From NCBI GenBank assembly GCA_916610825.1, contig OU744446.1, positions 918,501-982,500 on the forward strand: a stretch of 64,000 nt of DNA. The letters run 5' to 3'. This stretch comes from Haliclystus octoradiatus. Its lineage: Eukaryota; Cnidaria; Staurozoa; Stauromedusae; Haliclystidae. Positions 23,011 through 36,970 of this stretch are shown here, in pieces. Position numbers and translations under genes: made by a program. Positions within the stretch are counted from its first letter, which is position 1. Every line of letters starts with the position of its first letter. Below the pieces are notes generated by a model. It was not told the DNA's origin and searched no databases. It saw nothing but the letters and a program-made list of their open reading frames with translations.

Positions 23011-25956
23011 TGACTATGATATGTTAGGCTATATATATTAATCTAGACAAGTTATGTATTATTTCAGAATCGCTAACACTATGTATCGCATTACGATATT
23101 GGTGGCTTAGATCGTTCACAGCTATTGGTGGCGAAGTTTCCTTAAGTTCCATGCCTTAACTCAAATTTAAATATTTTTATACGTGAGACCGTAATTACTT
23201 GAAATCAACGGCAATGGACTGCCAATGGATGAGAGGTAACAATTTATTCAATGCATTATAGTTTGAAGTATGAATTATTTTCGCATCGGCATGTGCAGAA
23301 AGCGCCGGGAGAAAACTCCCGATCTTTGGAATTCGTTGCCAGTCATTTCTTCTTCTTAAGTTGCCTCCAAATTCCAAAGAGACTATTGCTCTAAATTTAA
23401 TTTAGCATTCGGGGCCATCCCCGGGGGGCCATCACTGAGATGTTTAGCTTCATTATTGTATGTATTAGTACTGTCAAATGGTTTATACGCCCAGATGTCG
23501 TACCAGTGGTTTGGAGGTGGGGGGCATATACGATTCAGATGCCTCTTCTTTGCTATCATGATCTATATAAGATGACATCTGGTACTCAGATCTCTAATTG
23601 CAAGAGAAGGGGGTCTAATCATAGGGGGGATCACATATCTCCGCGTTGGGTGGTTCTTAGCGACCGCATTAGTTTGGGAGGACCAACTTATACAGATGTA
23701 CGTTTCACAGTCATGCCGCGAGATTCTGGAACGGGTTTTATGATCGTGCAGGCCTGAACCATAGGCTTATCTGTGTTGTAAGACAGTCTATAAGGTTTAA
23801 ACAGTAATGGCTCAACGCCATTGCTATCATCGGTACAGTGCTATTATAAGGTCAGTTTTCTACGATCGGCTGGAAGTATACTGAGTCTATGGGACGTAAA
23901 TTATTCTACACGTTTTAGGTCACTTATTAAAGTCAAGATGTAGATATTTAATGCATAAGCCTATGGAATACATCACTCATAAGATACATAGGGATTAGCG
24001 AATGAAAGTGTTTCTAATTATATGACTCATAAGAAGCACTCACTCAAGGTCCTTATGTATCTGTTCATGGGCATGTGTCTGTGGGACCTGGGTCCTACAT
24101 TCAAAATATTTGTTTCTTTCAAATGCAGATATAACATTAAACTATCGTTGCAATTTGTAACATTTGGGCAATCTCTCATCCCCATCTCTAGTCTGCTCGC
24201 AAACTCTCTGTAAATTGTAAATTTGGAAAATAGTATAGTCTAGAATGCCGAGAGTCAAAATGAAACATATAGAGTCAAAGTCGAAGCTTAAATGGAATGA
24301 TCGAACGCACACATTTTATTTTTTCATAGCTGCATCTGTATACTTTAGCTTGGTATGGGCGTATTGAAAAAAATTCACGGGAGAATCTCACCGCTCAGCA
24401 GCCCATATCCCTGTTATATCGGCAGGGTAAATCAAGTACCGTCCATATTGTGTCAGTCAGTCAGTCATATCTGTAGCTAGATGAGATTGATCTGTTCGAT
24501 AGGTAGATATTCCATAATCTCATTCTAGAATTTTGCATTTCTATAGAATTTACAAAAGTTGTCCGTTCTGTTATCGGATTTCCTGGGCCTGTTCCAAGGG
24601 GTATCAATATGCCAAATAACGTATTCACGTACTAAGTTTTTGCAATTTCAAGCATAACTCAATGAAAATTTCAAATTTCACGCGGCATTATCATTCAACC
24701 AAAAGCGCTTGAAATTGGTTCAACTTAGACCTATCTGTAACAAGTCAGTTAAGAAGGTCTTTTCACGATTTCACGGACAAAGTAAGTGAGGCCAATATCT
24801 CCTCACATATAAATATGAAGGTCCCTTTCAATCAAAGTATATTTATCAAATATGGCTGAGGCGGATTTTGATTGATTTTGCGATGGGTGCATTTACGTTA
24901 GGGTGGATTTGATTTGATAAGCTTGCTAGTAAACCGATACAAAAGTTTGAAATTAAATTTCATTTCATATATATACAGCAATTGGCGCCACTACATAGTC
25001 GAGAACCACGCCCATTGGAAGATAAAACTATTTACGATCGCAAGAGTAAAAATAATATCGCAGAGGCCTTATAACAAGATGCTTATCGATTCACAATATA
25101 TCTGTATCAATCGTGTTATTGAAACTCACACGTGACATTTCAAGCATTCCAATTGTGTATTAATTAAGAACCAGCTGACTTTAGACGGTACTATGTCACA
25201 TTGTACAGGGACGAAAACGAGGTGATTTGCAATAGAGGATCTTGATTAAATCTAATTTTATGGGCCAGACCGCAGGCAGGCTTATTAATTAGTCATACAT
25301 AAGACAGGGTTAGTAATGACACGATAGGGAACTGTCTTCAGACCGGCTATGTCCATTATTCAACTTTATTGAATTGTTGTGTCCAAAAAGCAATACAATA
25401 AGTTATACAAAATGCTGAGCAGAAATAAACTTATAACAATAATGCATGTCATGGTTATGATTATAATAATTTTTTTCATTTTAAACGTTGTCAATATTTT
25501 CTATTATCAGATCATAATAGAGACGATTTCCAAAAATATGATACTTTGAAATCATCTCAATTCTGGAGGCAATCTAGAATTTGAGATGCTGCCTTTCGAT
25601 TTTGATTGCTTATATAGGACTCAGTTCAGATCAGATCCAGACCAGACCATATCCACAATTGTTCCCCAGTCGAAAAACACAGAGCGTGTGTCATTGATAC
25701 ACTTTGCGGGTTCACCCCGTCCCGACCACGTCTCAGGAACCATCCAGCTCACCGGCTTCCTGTTTGCTTGGCATCCGGGATCTTCGTCTGAGGTCATCGT
25801 GTATTCTATATTCAACTCTGTAAACATAATTTACATAATTTAGAATATTCTATAATCTATGTTTACACACAATAAATGTTAGGCCCTAAGAATAAAGCAT
25901 ATATATTCTAGCCATGTGTTGTCAGTCTGTGCCAGCGTTTCCATTTTTCATTTTGT
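23011..25956. other. Gene desert, middle part
   Basis: No gene is supported. An open frame at 23440-23757 has no recognisable domain. A fragment at about 24190-24240 matches the repeat family of 46795-46885 (GTCTGCTCGCAAACT). Confidence 0.45.
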
Positions 25957-26061
25957 CTAATTTAATCTAAAATCGTATGGCAATAGAGCGTTCTCTAACG
26001 TGGCACCTGAGTTATGGAACACTTTAAGCCTAGAAATTCGGAGCTGCCGATCACTTTCTGA
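25957..26061 (+). mobile_element. LINE 3' fragment joined directly to an ATT microsatellite
   Basis: The plus-strand frame reads NRAFSNVAPELWNTLSLEIR then SCRSLSE, matching the C-terminal LWNSLP region of CR1/L2-type LINE reverse transcriptases. Coding sequence is cut and passes straight into ATT repeats with no 3' UTR between, unlike the copy at 21960. Confidence 0.7.
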
Positions 26062-26643
<582 letters not shown>

Positions 26644-26645
<2 letters not shown>

Positions 26646-29162
26646 TTGGAAGTGACAAAGTTTTGAATGTATTAAAATAAAAAAGGGAGTATATAAATCC
26701 ATATATAGATAGTTCTTGCAGTCAAATAATCTCATTAATTTGCTCAATGAAAATTCAATATCATGTGTAGATGCTGACAGAGTTGTATTTTTATCTCTAT
26801 AACAGAGATAAGAGTTCACCGTTATCACAAAGAAATATCAACGGTTAAAGAAGATGCGATATAAATGTTATCTTATCCTCGCTGATGGTTTTGATAATAC
26901 GCGGTCGTGATAGATCAAATCATATTTCGAATGCCGGAATAGAATATATTTGTGTACTTGAATCCGGGACTTGAAGAACTCTGTGTCACTATTAAGGCCA
27001 GTTTACACTAGCACATTTCCTGTGACACATTCCCTTGTGATACATGAAATGCGACCGTGTATATAGCGGAATATGACACACTTTTCTGTGAAACATCTAT
27101 GCGATAGAAGTCTACTCAGTTAGACATTTTGTGACATATTTAACGTGCTACAGGAAATGTGCAGCAACTAGCAATTATAACAAATAGATTCATAATTTTT
27201 GACCCAAACACGATAGATTTGAAATGCCTTTGAAGTTTTAGATCTAATTTGAACATTAGATTCAATGAAATTGAACTTAAACGGTGATTCCAAAAATAAC
27301 GATTACAGTGGAGATGTATATCATCTGTCACAAATATACGAAGCCCTTTGCGCAATCTTAAAATAGCTTGACTTAACCCAATCCGAAATACAGCTGTGGG
27401 GGTAACATATGTAGGCGATGATGTCATTGGTAGTGATATTTAATTTCGATGCTTGTCGTATAATATACCAGTGTTTCAATTGAAAGAGCTTCAGGGAAAT
27501 GAGCTATATATATATATCACATATCAGAGGTCTGTACGAAGTCAAGAATTTCAGACTCCAAACCCGATGAAAGTCCTCATACTGAAGCGGCATTTTCATA
27601 CTCCGCGTCCGGCACCGAAAATGTAAAATTGATTCAATTTCCGGGCAATCAATAATAAATGGAAACAAAATCATGTAAAACGTTCGTAGAATGGATTAGT
27701 TTATCAACTCAAATACACAAAAGGTATAAAATAAATCTCTAAATCAACAAATACGTCAGTAAAATAATGCAGGATGAATATACTCTGAAATTAATAAACA
27801 TATATATGCTAATCCAAGTTTATACGTTGGAATCCAGACAATTTTAAACTTTCTAATGTTTACTAGGTAATTACAATGATTGCAGCGTAGACTCCGGCTT
27901 CCGTTGAAGAACGGATACTCCATGAATCTCATGTGCAGAAACAGATGTGTGGAATTACGCAACGTCCCAGGGTCTATAGAATTTTCAGATTCCGGAAAGT
28001 CCAAATCCGGCTAATGAGTATGATGATATTATAATTACTCAGTAGCCAATAAGAATAAGGCCATTATTTGAAAAAAAAACAATGGACAATGGGCTGGAAG
28101 ATCAAATCTCTGCAGTCCATTTTGAAGACAAAGAGAGAAGTCGTTTGATAAATCTATAAGTGGGGCTTTGTTCATCGCAACACAATAAAACGCCAGTTAA
28201 CTGTGCTTGAAGACTTGTTTCTTAACGTTGTCATTTCCAACTAATACAAAAGCAGATATACCATATCCTACAATGTCAAACGCTCAATGGATCTCATTGA
28301 TGCGCTATTGTAGTATTCAAGACAACGGGCTTTATCTTCAAATGGTGTCCTTTCAAAAAGCTCAGACTCTTCACTCTCGCATGAGTAATTTTGGTGGGGG
28401 CAAATTGACAATGTAAAAAATGCTCTATACAACCAACGCAACGAAATATGAAACGAATAATCCCAAAATTCTTTGAACAGTTTGAATGACGCTCATTCAA
28501 AACATCAGTCACGTATACATACTCACATTTCACCACTTGATTTATTGATCAGCAACGACATTTATGAAGATTTAGCCATATCAATTCGCCTTTGGCACTA
28601 CAGGAAAATTCTATTGTTATGTTGTCAAAGTGAAAAGTGTCTGGTGTTTGTGACCTGTCAATCAATAGTCAAATCCAAACAAACTCAGTCATACTTGGGT
28701 GCCTTCCTTTTGCCTGTTGTTCTATTGTTATATCTACCCGGGAGATAGTGTTGATTTGGGCAGCCCATCTTCAACTCTATTGTTCTATTCGAAGGCGCAT
28801 CTCTCACAACTTCAAATTCTGTGCATTCCGTTGTACTCACGCTGAAATTGGATGCTTTCTTACAATGGCTAGAAAAAACTCATTTATAGACTGACGTTTT
28901 GGTTACGCTTCAATGGGAATAAACTAAGCGACTACGAAACTGCTAAAGCCTTGACTGCTCTTCTTCTTTTTTCTTTGGTTGTACAATAAACCAGCCTAAA
29001 CCATCTGTTCCACGAACACATCATTATACCAGCATCTGTTTGTTGCCACTGACAAATTCTGCTGCCTCAGTTTTTGCCACGCCATTTCTGTCTCACATTG
29101 ACTGCGTAGATCTTGGTATACTCCTACATCTGCTTCCCCGTTTTGGGGTTAGTTTTATTAAC
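26644..29162. other. Gene desert, right part and PRDM 5' flank
   Basis: No gene is supported. A 13-base perfect inverted repeat (27011-27023 against 27150-27162, GCACATTTCCTGT) inside a GTGACA-rich segment suggests a small MITE. The last kilobase presumably holds the PRDM promoter and 5' UTR, but I cannot point to a TATA box or initiator. Confidence 0.4.
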
Positions 29163-32100
29163 ATGCAGCAACCTCATCATACTGTGGATCTTCGACAATC
29201 ATACGAAGTAAAACGTGAACCCAGAGGCGATCAGGTGAGCCAATATATTGTTATTTTTCCACATTCTGCGTTACAGTATTGGTTCTTGAACAGTACACAA
29301 TGGCTTGTCTGGTCCCGTTTTCCTGTCAGCTCGCACAACACATGTTGATGTTAAATAATTAGAAATATATTCAATTTACCTTAGTGAAATTATCAATGCT
29401 TGTGGTTTCGCTGCTCTTATCTACCGATTACATTTTATTCGACAGATTTTTAAGCTCAGCTAAATTTAAATTGTGATTACTTTTGTTTACAGAAAGAAAC
29501 CAAATGTTTTTAATTTAACTTAAAATTACACAATTAAACGAAACAATTCAAAGTAGCATTTGTATCAAACATGTTTATGAAGATTTCGTGTCCATTTCAA
29601 CTTAGTTTTATTTCCTGTCGTTGAAAAGCAAAGAGGTTCATTCGAGCTTTCAGTCACCGCCATCGCTGTTTTGTTGTGCTATTGTATGAAATCGTTCATT
29701 TATTTTTGACTGTTTGTCAAACAATTGAATAGAGTCTAGATTTTTGCATACCGATTTTCAAGCTGACTAAACTCTACTGCGACAACTCTATAAATTTTTA
29801 TCCGTCATTTAATCTCATTATCAATTCAATTTTACATGACACCATTTTAATTCTTCTGTTGTTTCAATTCGATCACTTTAATCAGGAGCAATAGTAACCA
29901 GAATAATACACAACACAAACCATTGTTGTGTTATTTGTAATGCATGCATGGGCGATAACAACTGCTACGACTTACGTCATTTGCTAACCGATACTGTGAA
30001 AATGTGTACATATACTGTCCGTTTATGTGTTGAATCACAAAGGCATGCTGTCACATGTGACCTACAATAGCAGATATTTTATATCCATTGTCATGCTGAT
30101 TCAAACTATGTCACATTAAATATAGATCAATTTCTGTTTGCATTTCAAATTTGCTTTGTTGAGTCACTTTTGCTTTCATTTTGTAATCTTAAATGAGAAA
30201 TACTCAACCAATGATATTGGTATTGTAGATCACATCCTGCTTCAATATGCCATCCTCTTTTGCCAAACCTCTTAACAGATCATTGTCAGCTATGGCTAAG
30301 AAACAAGCTTGTATTAAACAGAATTAGAAACATTTCTCATTCTCTGTGGCTGGATTTGGTTGAAAACGTTTAATAGCTGCACAAACAGCAAAGCACTACA
30401 GTCTGTGCATACAATACTACATGTGGAAAATTTCTTTGGGTCAATGTCATTAAAGGAGTAACATTGGTCGACCGTCGCTACAACGTAAATTTTGAAGTTC
30501 AGACTCAATAGAAACAATAAACAATACAAACTAGTAATAGTAATTGAGATGGTATCGCTCTACCAAAGGCATCTGTACAATAACCCCAATGTAAACGCAC
30601 GCATGATTCTAATTGTGTATATCCCATCCGGAATTTTTGTCCTTTTAAAGCCAACTCATGGGCCTTGTTTATTCATTCTACACTACAAACAATAAGGTGG
30701 ACTGACCAGAACTTATTGTCACGATTCTTGCAAATTTTCATTTTGTTGGCCAGAGATCTGGATTCGTGCAACATTTTGCTGGATCTAAAACAAGATCCAA
30801 CATCAATTTTCAGCGACAAATTTTCTCGACAATATTAAATTATTACGGGGACTCATTGGCACCTCTATAACGATTTATAAATTCAAGATTTATATAAAGA
30901 TTTAATGAAAATGATTTTCTGTAAATAATGAATGCTGAGTTTCATTGAAAATATATTACAGTTAAGTTTCATCAATTGTTAGTGTCTTCCTCACTATTGT
31001 TGGTTATAATTTTGTTAATTTTAACACAGAATATCAATACAACAAATTTATCACAAGTCACAACGTTTGAACACATTTTCTTGTGCCATTCTCAAGTGAA
31101 TATTTTATTAATGGCAAGATTACAAATTTATAATAAAAGTTGTTTGTCCTTTAATTTTTAAATATGTAAAATCCGTAGGGGAAATCTGGAGAAATTGTGA
31201 AAATTCTAACTATTACGAATTGCTTTACAATGAAAAAAACTAAAATCTAAGGAGACCCTTAAACATTCAATGTTGGTTTGAACTCACCAAAGGCCAACAT
31301 TTCATGAACTAAACAATCAAATTTGTTTACCGGTATATATTTTCTTATAATTGTAAAATACTGTTCAAATTCTTCAAGTGAAGTAAGATGTTCCTGCCAA
31401 AATCAAAAAGAAGACTCAACAATTTTATAAGCAGGCTTTTAATTTTGTATTAATATCTCTTGAAAGCATGAGCAAACAAAGATGATGACAATCAGGGTTT
31501 CAAATATAATACAACATAATTATGACATCAGGCCATCAACTCCATTCCATGCGAAATGTTATCAAAATAGTTGCTACCAAAAAATTTGCAGTCCGAAACG
31601 CAGCGGAAATGGAAAACAGTATCAAACTATACACAGTTATCTTCATTATGTTTGCTTTCAACCAAATACAATACACAAAACTCTTTTCGTTTATTGCCGT
31701 CGAAACACCCCTCATAATAATATGAATTCCAGATTTCATCATTGTTTTGATCCCTGCAATAACTGAATCAAATGTGATTTTTTTTTCAGAAATGGCAACA
31801 ACATCAAATGGAAGCTTTTCCTAAACAAATGATTTACCCGCGAGCCCATCCATCGCAACAAAAGTTATTACAACAACAACAACAAATCCATCAACAACAA
31901 CAACAACATATGCAGACATTTATGCATCCGTCTCATGCTGGTGCTGTGCCTCATAGTCAGCATTCCATGGCATTCAAACAACCTATGTATGATTTTACTG
32001 CCAATGATTTAGGAGTTTACTTATTTGGCAAACAAGATTTAAGAATGGTACGAATTGAGCCAAGAACATCTGAAAATACCAAACAGCAGCAGATTGATAA

Positions 32101-35100
32101 AGGAAAGGCAGCAAAATGTAAGGATTAAATTTGAAACGTTCAATTGAAGCAGAGAAATTATAAAACTTTTGCGTAATTAATCACAGTCCGATAGAGGCCT
32201 TGTGGAGACAAGGGCACCTTTACTGCCCATCACGTAAGATGAACTCGAGGTAAACATAAAAATGAATGTTCATTACATTATTTTTATTATGTTTCCTCAA
32301 TTTCCATTTAATCCTTTTGCCCAGTAATAACAATAATCATTTATTAAGATGGGCAAACAATCCATGACATATATTCCCTTGTGAACAAATGGATGCAATC
32401 TTGTGACTTACATCCCCCGTTTTGGCTTCTGTTTCAGGGTGTGATATGTGTCAAGAGATTCGCTTTGGAGAATGCCATAAACATGGCCCCCTCACAAAAT
32501 ATCCCTCTTCATCCACAGTTCCTTTGAATGCCCCAATGTCCTATGCCATCTCAACGTTTCCAGATGAAGTTGGTCTCTGTGTATCTGGATTACCATTTGC
32601 TGGTTATGGTGTGTTTGCCAGACAGTTTATACCCACTGGGACGTGGATTGGGCCATACGAAGGCACCAGAATCCCATTTGAAGAGGGTGTCAAAAAGATG
32701 AGTAAAGACACTCCTTTTCTCTGGGAGGTAGGTGGAAGAAGAATTCTAGAGTTAGTTGTTCCCTTTTAGAAATATTACAACTGTGTGAGGAAAATTGAAT
32801 TGAATTGTGAGTTTAGTAGCAAGCGAATAATATGTGCAGAGATATCCCTTCCATGAGTTTTTCTTTTTAATCATTACACTATCGCAAACAGGAGAAAATA
32901 AATCTTTCTTCTAAATCCAGTCATTTGGAAATTTCCGAAGCTAAACAAATTCACATACAGTTTATTTGTGCAGTTTTCCTGATTTTAAGATGTCTGAGCT
33001 ATTTCTTGCAATATCAAAATAAAGCGGCAGACATTTGCTACATTTTTGTGTTCTCAGGCTGTTCAAATTTTTCAAGTTTTTCGAATTCCGTTTCTAACTG
33101 GATTGTTCTCATATTCCATTTGTTGTTTCTGAGGTAAAATTATATTGTTCTTTCGCTGTTATTCCATTCGATTTTCTTCTCAGCCAATTTTCTCCTCAAT
33201 TAACAAAAATTGCACTATCCTTAGCCAAATACAGTTGTTAATATCACACATTATTCACACAAGGAATTATTTTCTAGTTGATATACTTAATGTAATGAGC
33301 TGTGTTTTTTATTTTTGATATCGTAATTTAAGCTTTAATGAACAACCTTCCATATTAATGAAAATAGATTCTTAGGATGGATATTCATCCTTCAAACTGT
33401 TATTCCTTATTTGAAGCACACTCAAGGAATATGATGTGCATTGGTAGCTCAATGGTTGAGTGCATGCATCACATGTGGGAGGCAGCAGCAGTTCGATTCC
33501 TTGTCAGTTCACATTGTTTATCAATTGTAATTTCATCTCATTTTGAAATAACACATCCCTCAAATAGACAAACACTTGTGCTTACAAGAGGATTAGCTCA
33601 GATGGCAGAGAAACCGAATTTCAATTTGATCATATCTGATCGACTGTGGTTCAAATCCCCCTAAGGTCAACTCAGCCTTGACTTTATCTGAAACATCAAA
33701 TGAGTACCACCTGAGGATGGCGGATGGAATGGTCCAGAGGGAATTTCATTGTGAGTAGCTACGGCGCATCGTTGCGCATTGACAATCAAGACCTATCTGC
33801 CATGAATTCTGTTGAAATTGATCTGCAGTGTCGCGGCTGAGATCAACAATACAAAGAGCGTTTAAAATTATTTCTCTCAGCGAAAAAGCCACTCATCTAG
33901 AAATAGAGGAGTGGACGGGTGCCTTCGGTAGGGCGACACCGTCTACATTACTTTTACTTTTTACAAGAGGTGAATGACAGTCATATATGTAACATTCAAA
34001 ATACATTATTGAAATAAAGATTATTATCATATAATCCATTTTTTGTTTGTAGATTTGTGCCAATGGCCGTGTTAGTCATTTCCTTGATGCAAGCGATGAG
34101 AATACGTCAAGCTGGATGCGTTTCATACAATGCGCTAGATTTAAAGCAGAACAAAACCTCTTTGTCTTCCAATATTGTTCTACCATTTATTACCGTGCTT
34201 TCAAGGACGTCCCCCCTGGCGTTGAACTTCTTGTTTGGTATGATGAAAAATATCCACAGATATTTGGTTTGCCGTTGGAAATCAATGACATGGCCACATG
34301 TTCTGTTGAAAGTAAGTATCTCAAAATCAGGCTTTGCATTTTCAAATCATTATAATAATAATAACAATAGTTTACAGAGAGCTAAATTTACAAACTATTC
34401 TAAAGCACTATAACTTGAAATTATATACAGAAAGCATGTATATATACAATACATACTGTAGTAGCTTGGATTAAAAATGAAAGTAATGTTTAAAAAAGTT
34501 TGGAATATTGGATAATTGCATTTAAAAATTACGTAAAATATGCTGTTTGTGGAACTAGGCTGTATAAGGCTTTGAAAACAATTAAAGCAGTTCTCGATTG
34601 AAACAGGTGTAGACTATTATCATCAGAACTATGAACAGTGGTGTCTGACAAATGGTTCAGCCAACCTCAATCTTGAAACATTTTCAACGTTTTCTTCTGA
34701 ATCTTTTGTAAAGTTTGACCTATAAATCAGAAATTTTTTACTTTTCTCCTGAATTTGGACCCTGATGACGGGTGAGGGGCGATGGCTTCTTAATAACAAA
34801 TTACGGTTTATCAGTTCACCACCTGTTGTTTATTTTGGTTAACTGGTTGTGAAAATTTCACCATCGTTTTACCCTTATACAAATAGTATAATAATACCTT
34901 AATACTCTATACTATTTGTCATTTTTTGTTTCAAAATTAACGTGACTATAGTTGACCAAAATAGTCGTTGATCTCATGCTTAACGAATACTTGCATCATA
35001 TTAACTAATATTTACCCCTCCTTCGATTCTGTAAATCTTTTTTTAATCATTGTTTTCGCTATCTGCTTTTTCTTAGGTATACAAAATTCCAATGAAAAAC

Positions 35101-36137
35101 ATGGAGAATCCACATCAACAATGGCCCCTTCAAGTGGTGCTGGTCACCCAGGGGAACAAATCCCTAATCATCCTGGCGGACTCATTGGAAATGAGATCAT
35201 ACGTAGAGAAATTGGAAAATCACCAATCACAGCAACATCATCTTCATTTGCGTTCCCACGGCCTGGCATGTTACATCATGGTGGTCCTAGTCACATACAG
35301 TCTGGTGGATCATTTCACCATGGCCCTGTTCCGCCTCACATCCGACAGCGTCACGAAGCCCCGCATCCATCTATGTCTCATTTCACCCAATCCGGTGCTT
35401 CTTCTGGAATGTTAATCCAACAAGGGGGTGGCTCTTCAATAATGACTGCATCAGGAAGACCAATACATACATCCGCTATGCAAGTTGACGAAGGAAGATT
35501 ACCAAATGCACCATTACCTGTTCAGCTTATTGATAAAGCAAGAATAGTAATGGAAGAACCATCTCGTTTCTCTTCAGCAGAAGGAAAAGATAATATACGG
35601 ATGTCAGCTAACATGAATATCAACACCGATGCGCCAATTATTGGTATCCCAACACGAATGATGCTCAGTAGACCTATGGGGCCATCATCTTCTCTTGGTC
35701 CTGAATCTACATCTGATGAGCGAAAGTCACCTGAAAAAGCGCCCATTCATGGTGATTTTAATCCTGGTGGACCGTATGGTCCAAATTCATGGCCTTGGAC
35801 TTGTAATATCTGTGGTAAAAGTTTTAATCATAAATCAATGTTGCAAAATCATGCTTGTGTTCGTTCATCTCCGTCTGGTTTATATCGATGTGATCGATGT
35901 CCGCTAACGTTTGGTGATCCTATCGAAGCACGTGAACATATGGAATCTCATCTTGACAGATCATTCAAATGCCGATTTTGCCCTCGGACGTTTTCTAGTG
36001 GTGCAACACTAACTAATCATATGAGAACACATACAAGTGAACGGGCATTTGAATGTACCGCTTGCGGTAAATTATTTGCGCAAGCAAATCATCTAACCCA
36101 TCATCAGAAAACTCCTGGAGAGTGTCAGGCGGCCTAG
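29163..36137 (+). CDS. PRDM-family SET-domain zinc-finger protein
   Basis: Five exons: 29163-29234, 31790-32117, 32438-32727, 34053-34311, 35077-36137 (TAG); all junctions keep frame, giving 669 residues. Exon 1 starts at the first ATG of its frame and ends YEVKREPRGDQ, with a SUMO-type VKRE. Exon 2 is Gln/His-rich. Exon 3 opens with a Cys/His knuckle (WCDMCQEIRFGECHKHGPL) of the kind preceding the SET fold in PRDM4/9/10/11, then GLPFAGYGVFARQFIPTGT and GPYEG. Exon 4 completes the PR/SET domain (FLDASDENTSSWMRFIQCAR, EQNLFVFQ, ELLVWYDEKY). Exon 5 is a long disordered His/Pro/Ser region, then four zinc fingers at residues 559-669: the first degenerate, two canonical C2H2, the last C2HC. Known relatives are histone methyltransferases or recruiters of them. 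I could not choose one PRDM orthology group, so no symbol is given. Confidence 0.88.
33430..33500 (+). repeat. tRNA-like relic in a PRDM intron
   Basis: TGGTAGCTCAATGGTTGAGTG resembles a tRNA D-arm with box A, and CAGTTCGATTCCTTG a T-arm with box B, about 30 bases apart. The arms do not form a clean acceptor stem. It is most likely a tRNA-derived SINE head. Confidence 0.5.
33588..33966 (+). mobile_element. tRNA-derived SINE family 2, copy A (PRDM intron 3)
   Basis: This is the best-preserved copy. The head is GAGGATTAGCTCAGATGGCA with box B GTGGTTCAAATCCCCC. Body blocks are shared with 8528-8945, and the 3' part (GAAATTGATCTGCAGTGTCG, then CACCGTCTACATTACTTTTA) is shared with 55596-55738. 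It is about 380 bp long. Confidence 0.75.
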
Positions 36138-36147
36138 TGCCGCAATT

Positions 36148-36200
<53 letters not shown>

Positions 36201-36970
36201 TATTATATATATATATTGTTTATTATGTTAATATTGTTATAAAGACGATTGCAAACTTAGAAATATATTATTCTCGCATAATTACATAATGCTTTTGAAG
36301 ATATGTTTATTAATCCATCTTTCTTGTAATTGAGAAAGGTGCATATTTTTGCAAGATTTCTACTTTTATCCAACACTTCTTGTCATTAGTACTTCGACTA
36401 TCTCCAGTATTTTGAATTACAAATGCAAACAGGGATTTTTTAAAGATTTATATTCCATTTGAATGTTCTCGCATTGCAACATAACATGGAACATACTTTA
36501 TTTTAACCCCTGTATGTCTTTTCCCCCTCCCCTTGGACAAATAGGTGTACCCCTTAGTTGTAAAATAGACAACACGAAATGAAATATCACATTCCAATCT
36601 ATTTCATCTTCCTTTGGTATGCGGCACGACTCAATTGAATAATTTGAAGAGTGAACCATTCGATTGTCTGCCAAGTGATTATTATTGACGCCCTTCCCAC
36701 TGTTAGTGATGATTCATTCAGCAAAACACCAAACCGAGGATTGAGATCCCAACATGGCTGCCAACGGACGGTTCTAATTGCTTTCGCCGCGGGTGCAAAG
36801 GTGATTACATCCTTCCACACTTCAGTCACTCCAGGAGGCTGATTATATTGTCAGGGCCCTTTGACAACAATTTCTAAGTGCTAAACTGGCTACCATTCCA
36901 AATGCGTTTACAGCTTGTTTGAAAAAAGATCATTTGAAAGATTAATTTACCTACCAAAGTTTCAAAAGTG
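36138..36970. other. Intergenic region between PRDM and CERT
   Basis: It starts with a CA/TA microsatellite (36150-36217), presumably within the PRDM 3' UTR. The remainder must contain the 5' end of CERT. No separate gene is supported. Confidence 0.5.
36150..36217. repeat. CA/TA microsatellite
   Basis: A short ACAC run passes into a long TA run immediately after the PRDM stop codon. Confidence 0.85.

Noticed and set aside
23440..23757. A 105-codon plus-strand frame.
   Set aside because: No family resemblance was seen, and the surrounding sequence looks like eroded repeats.
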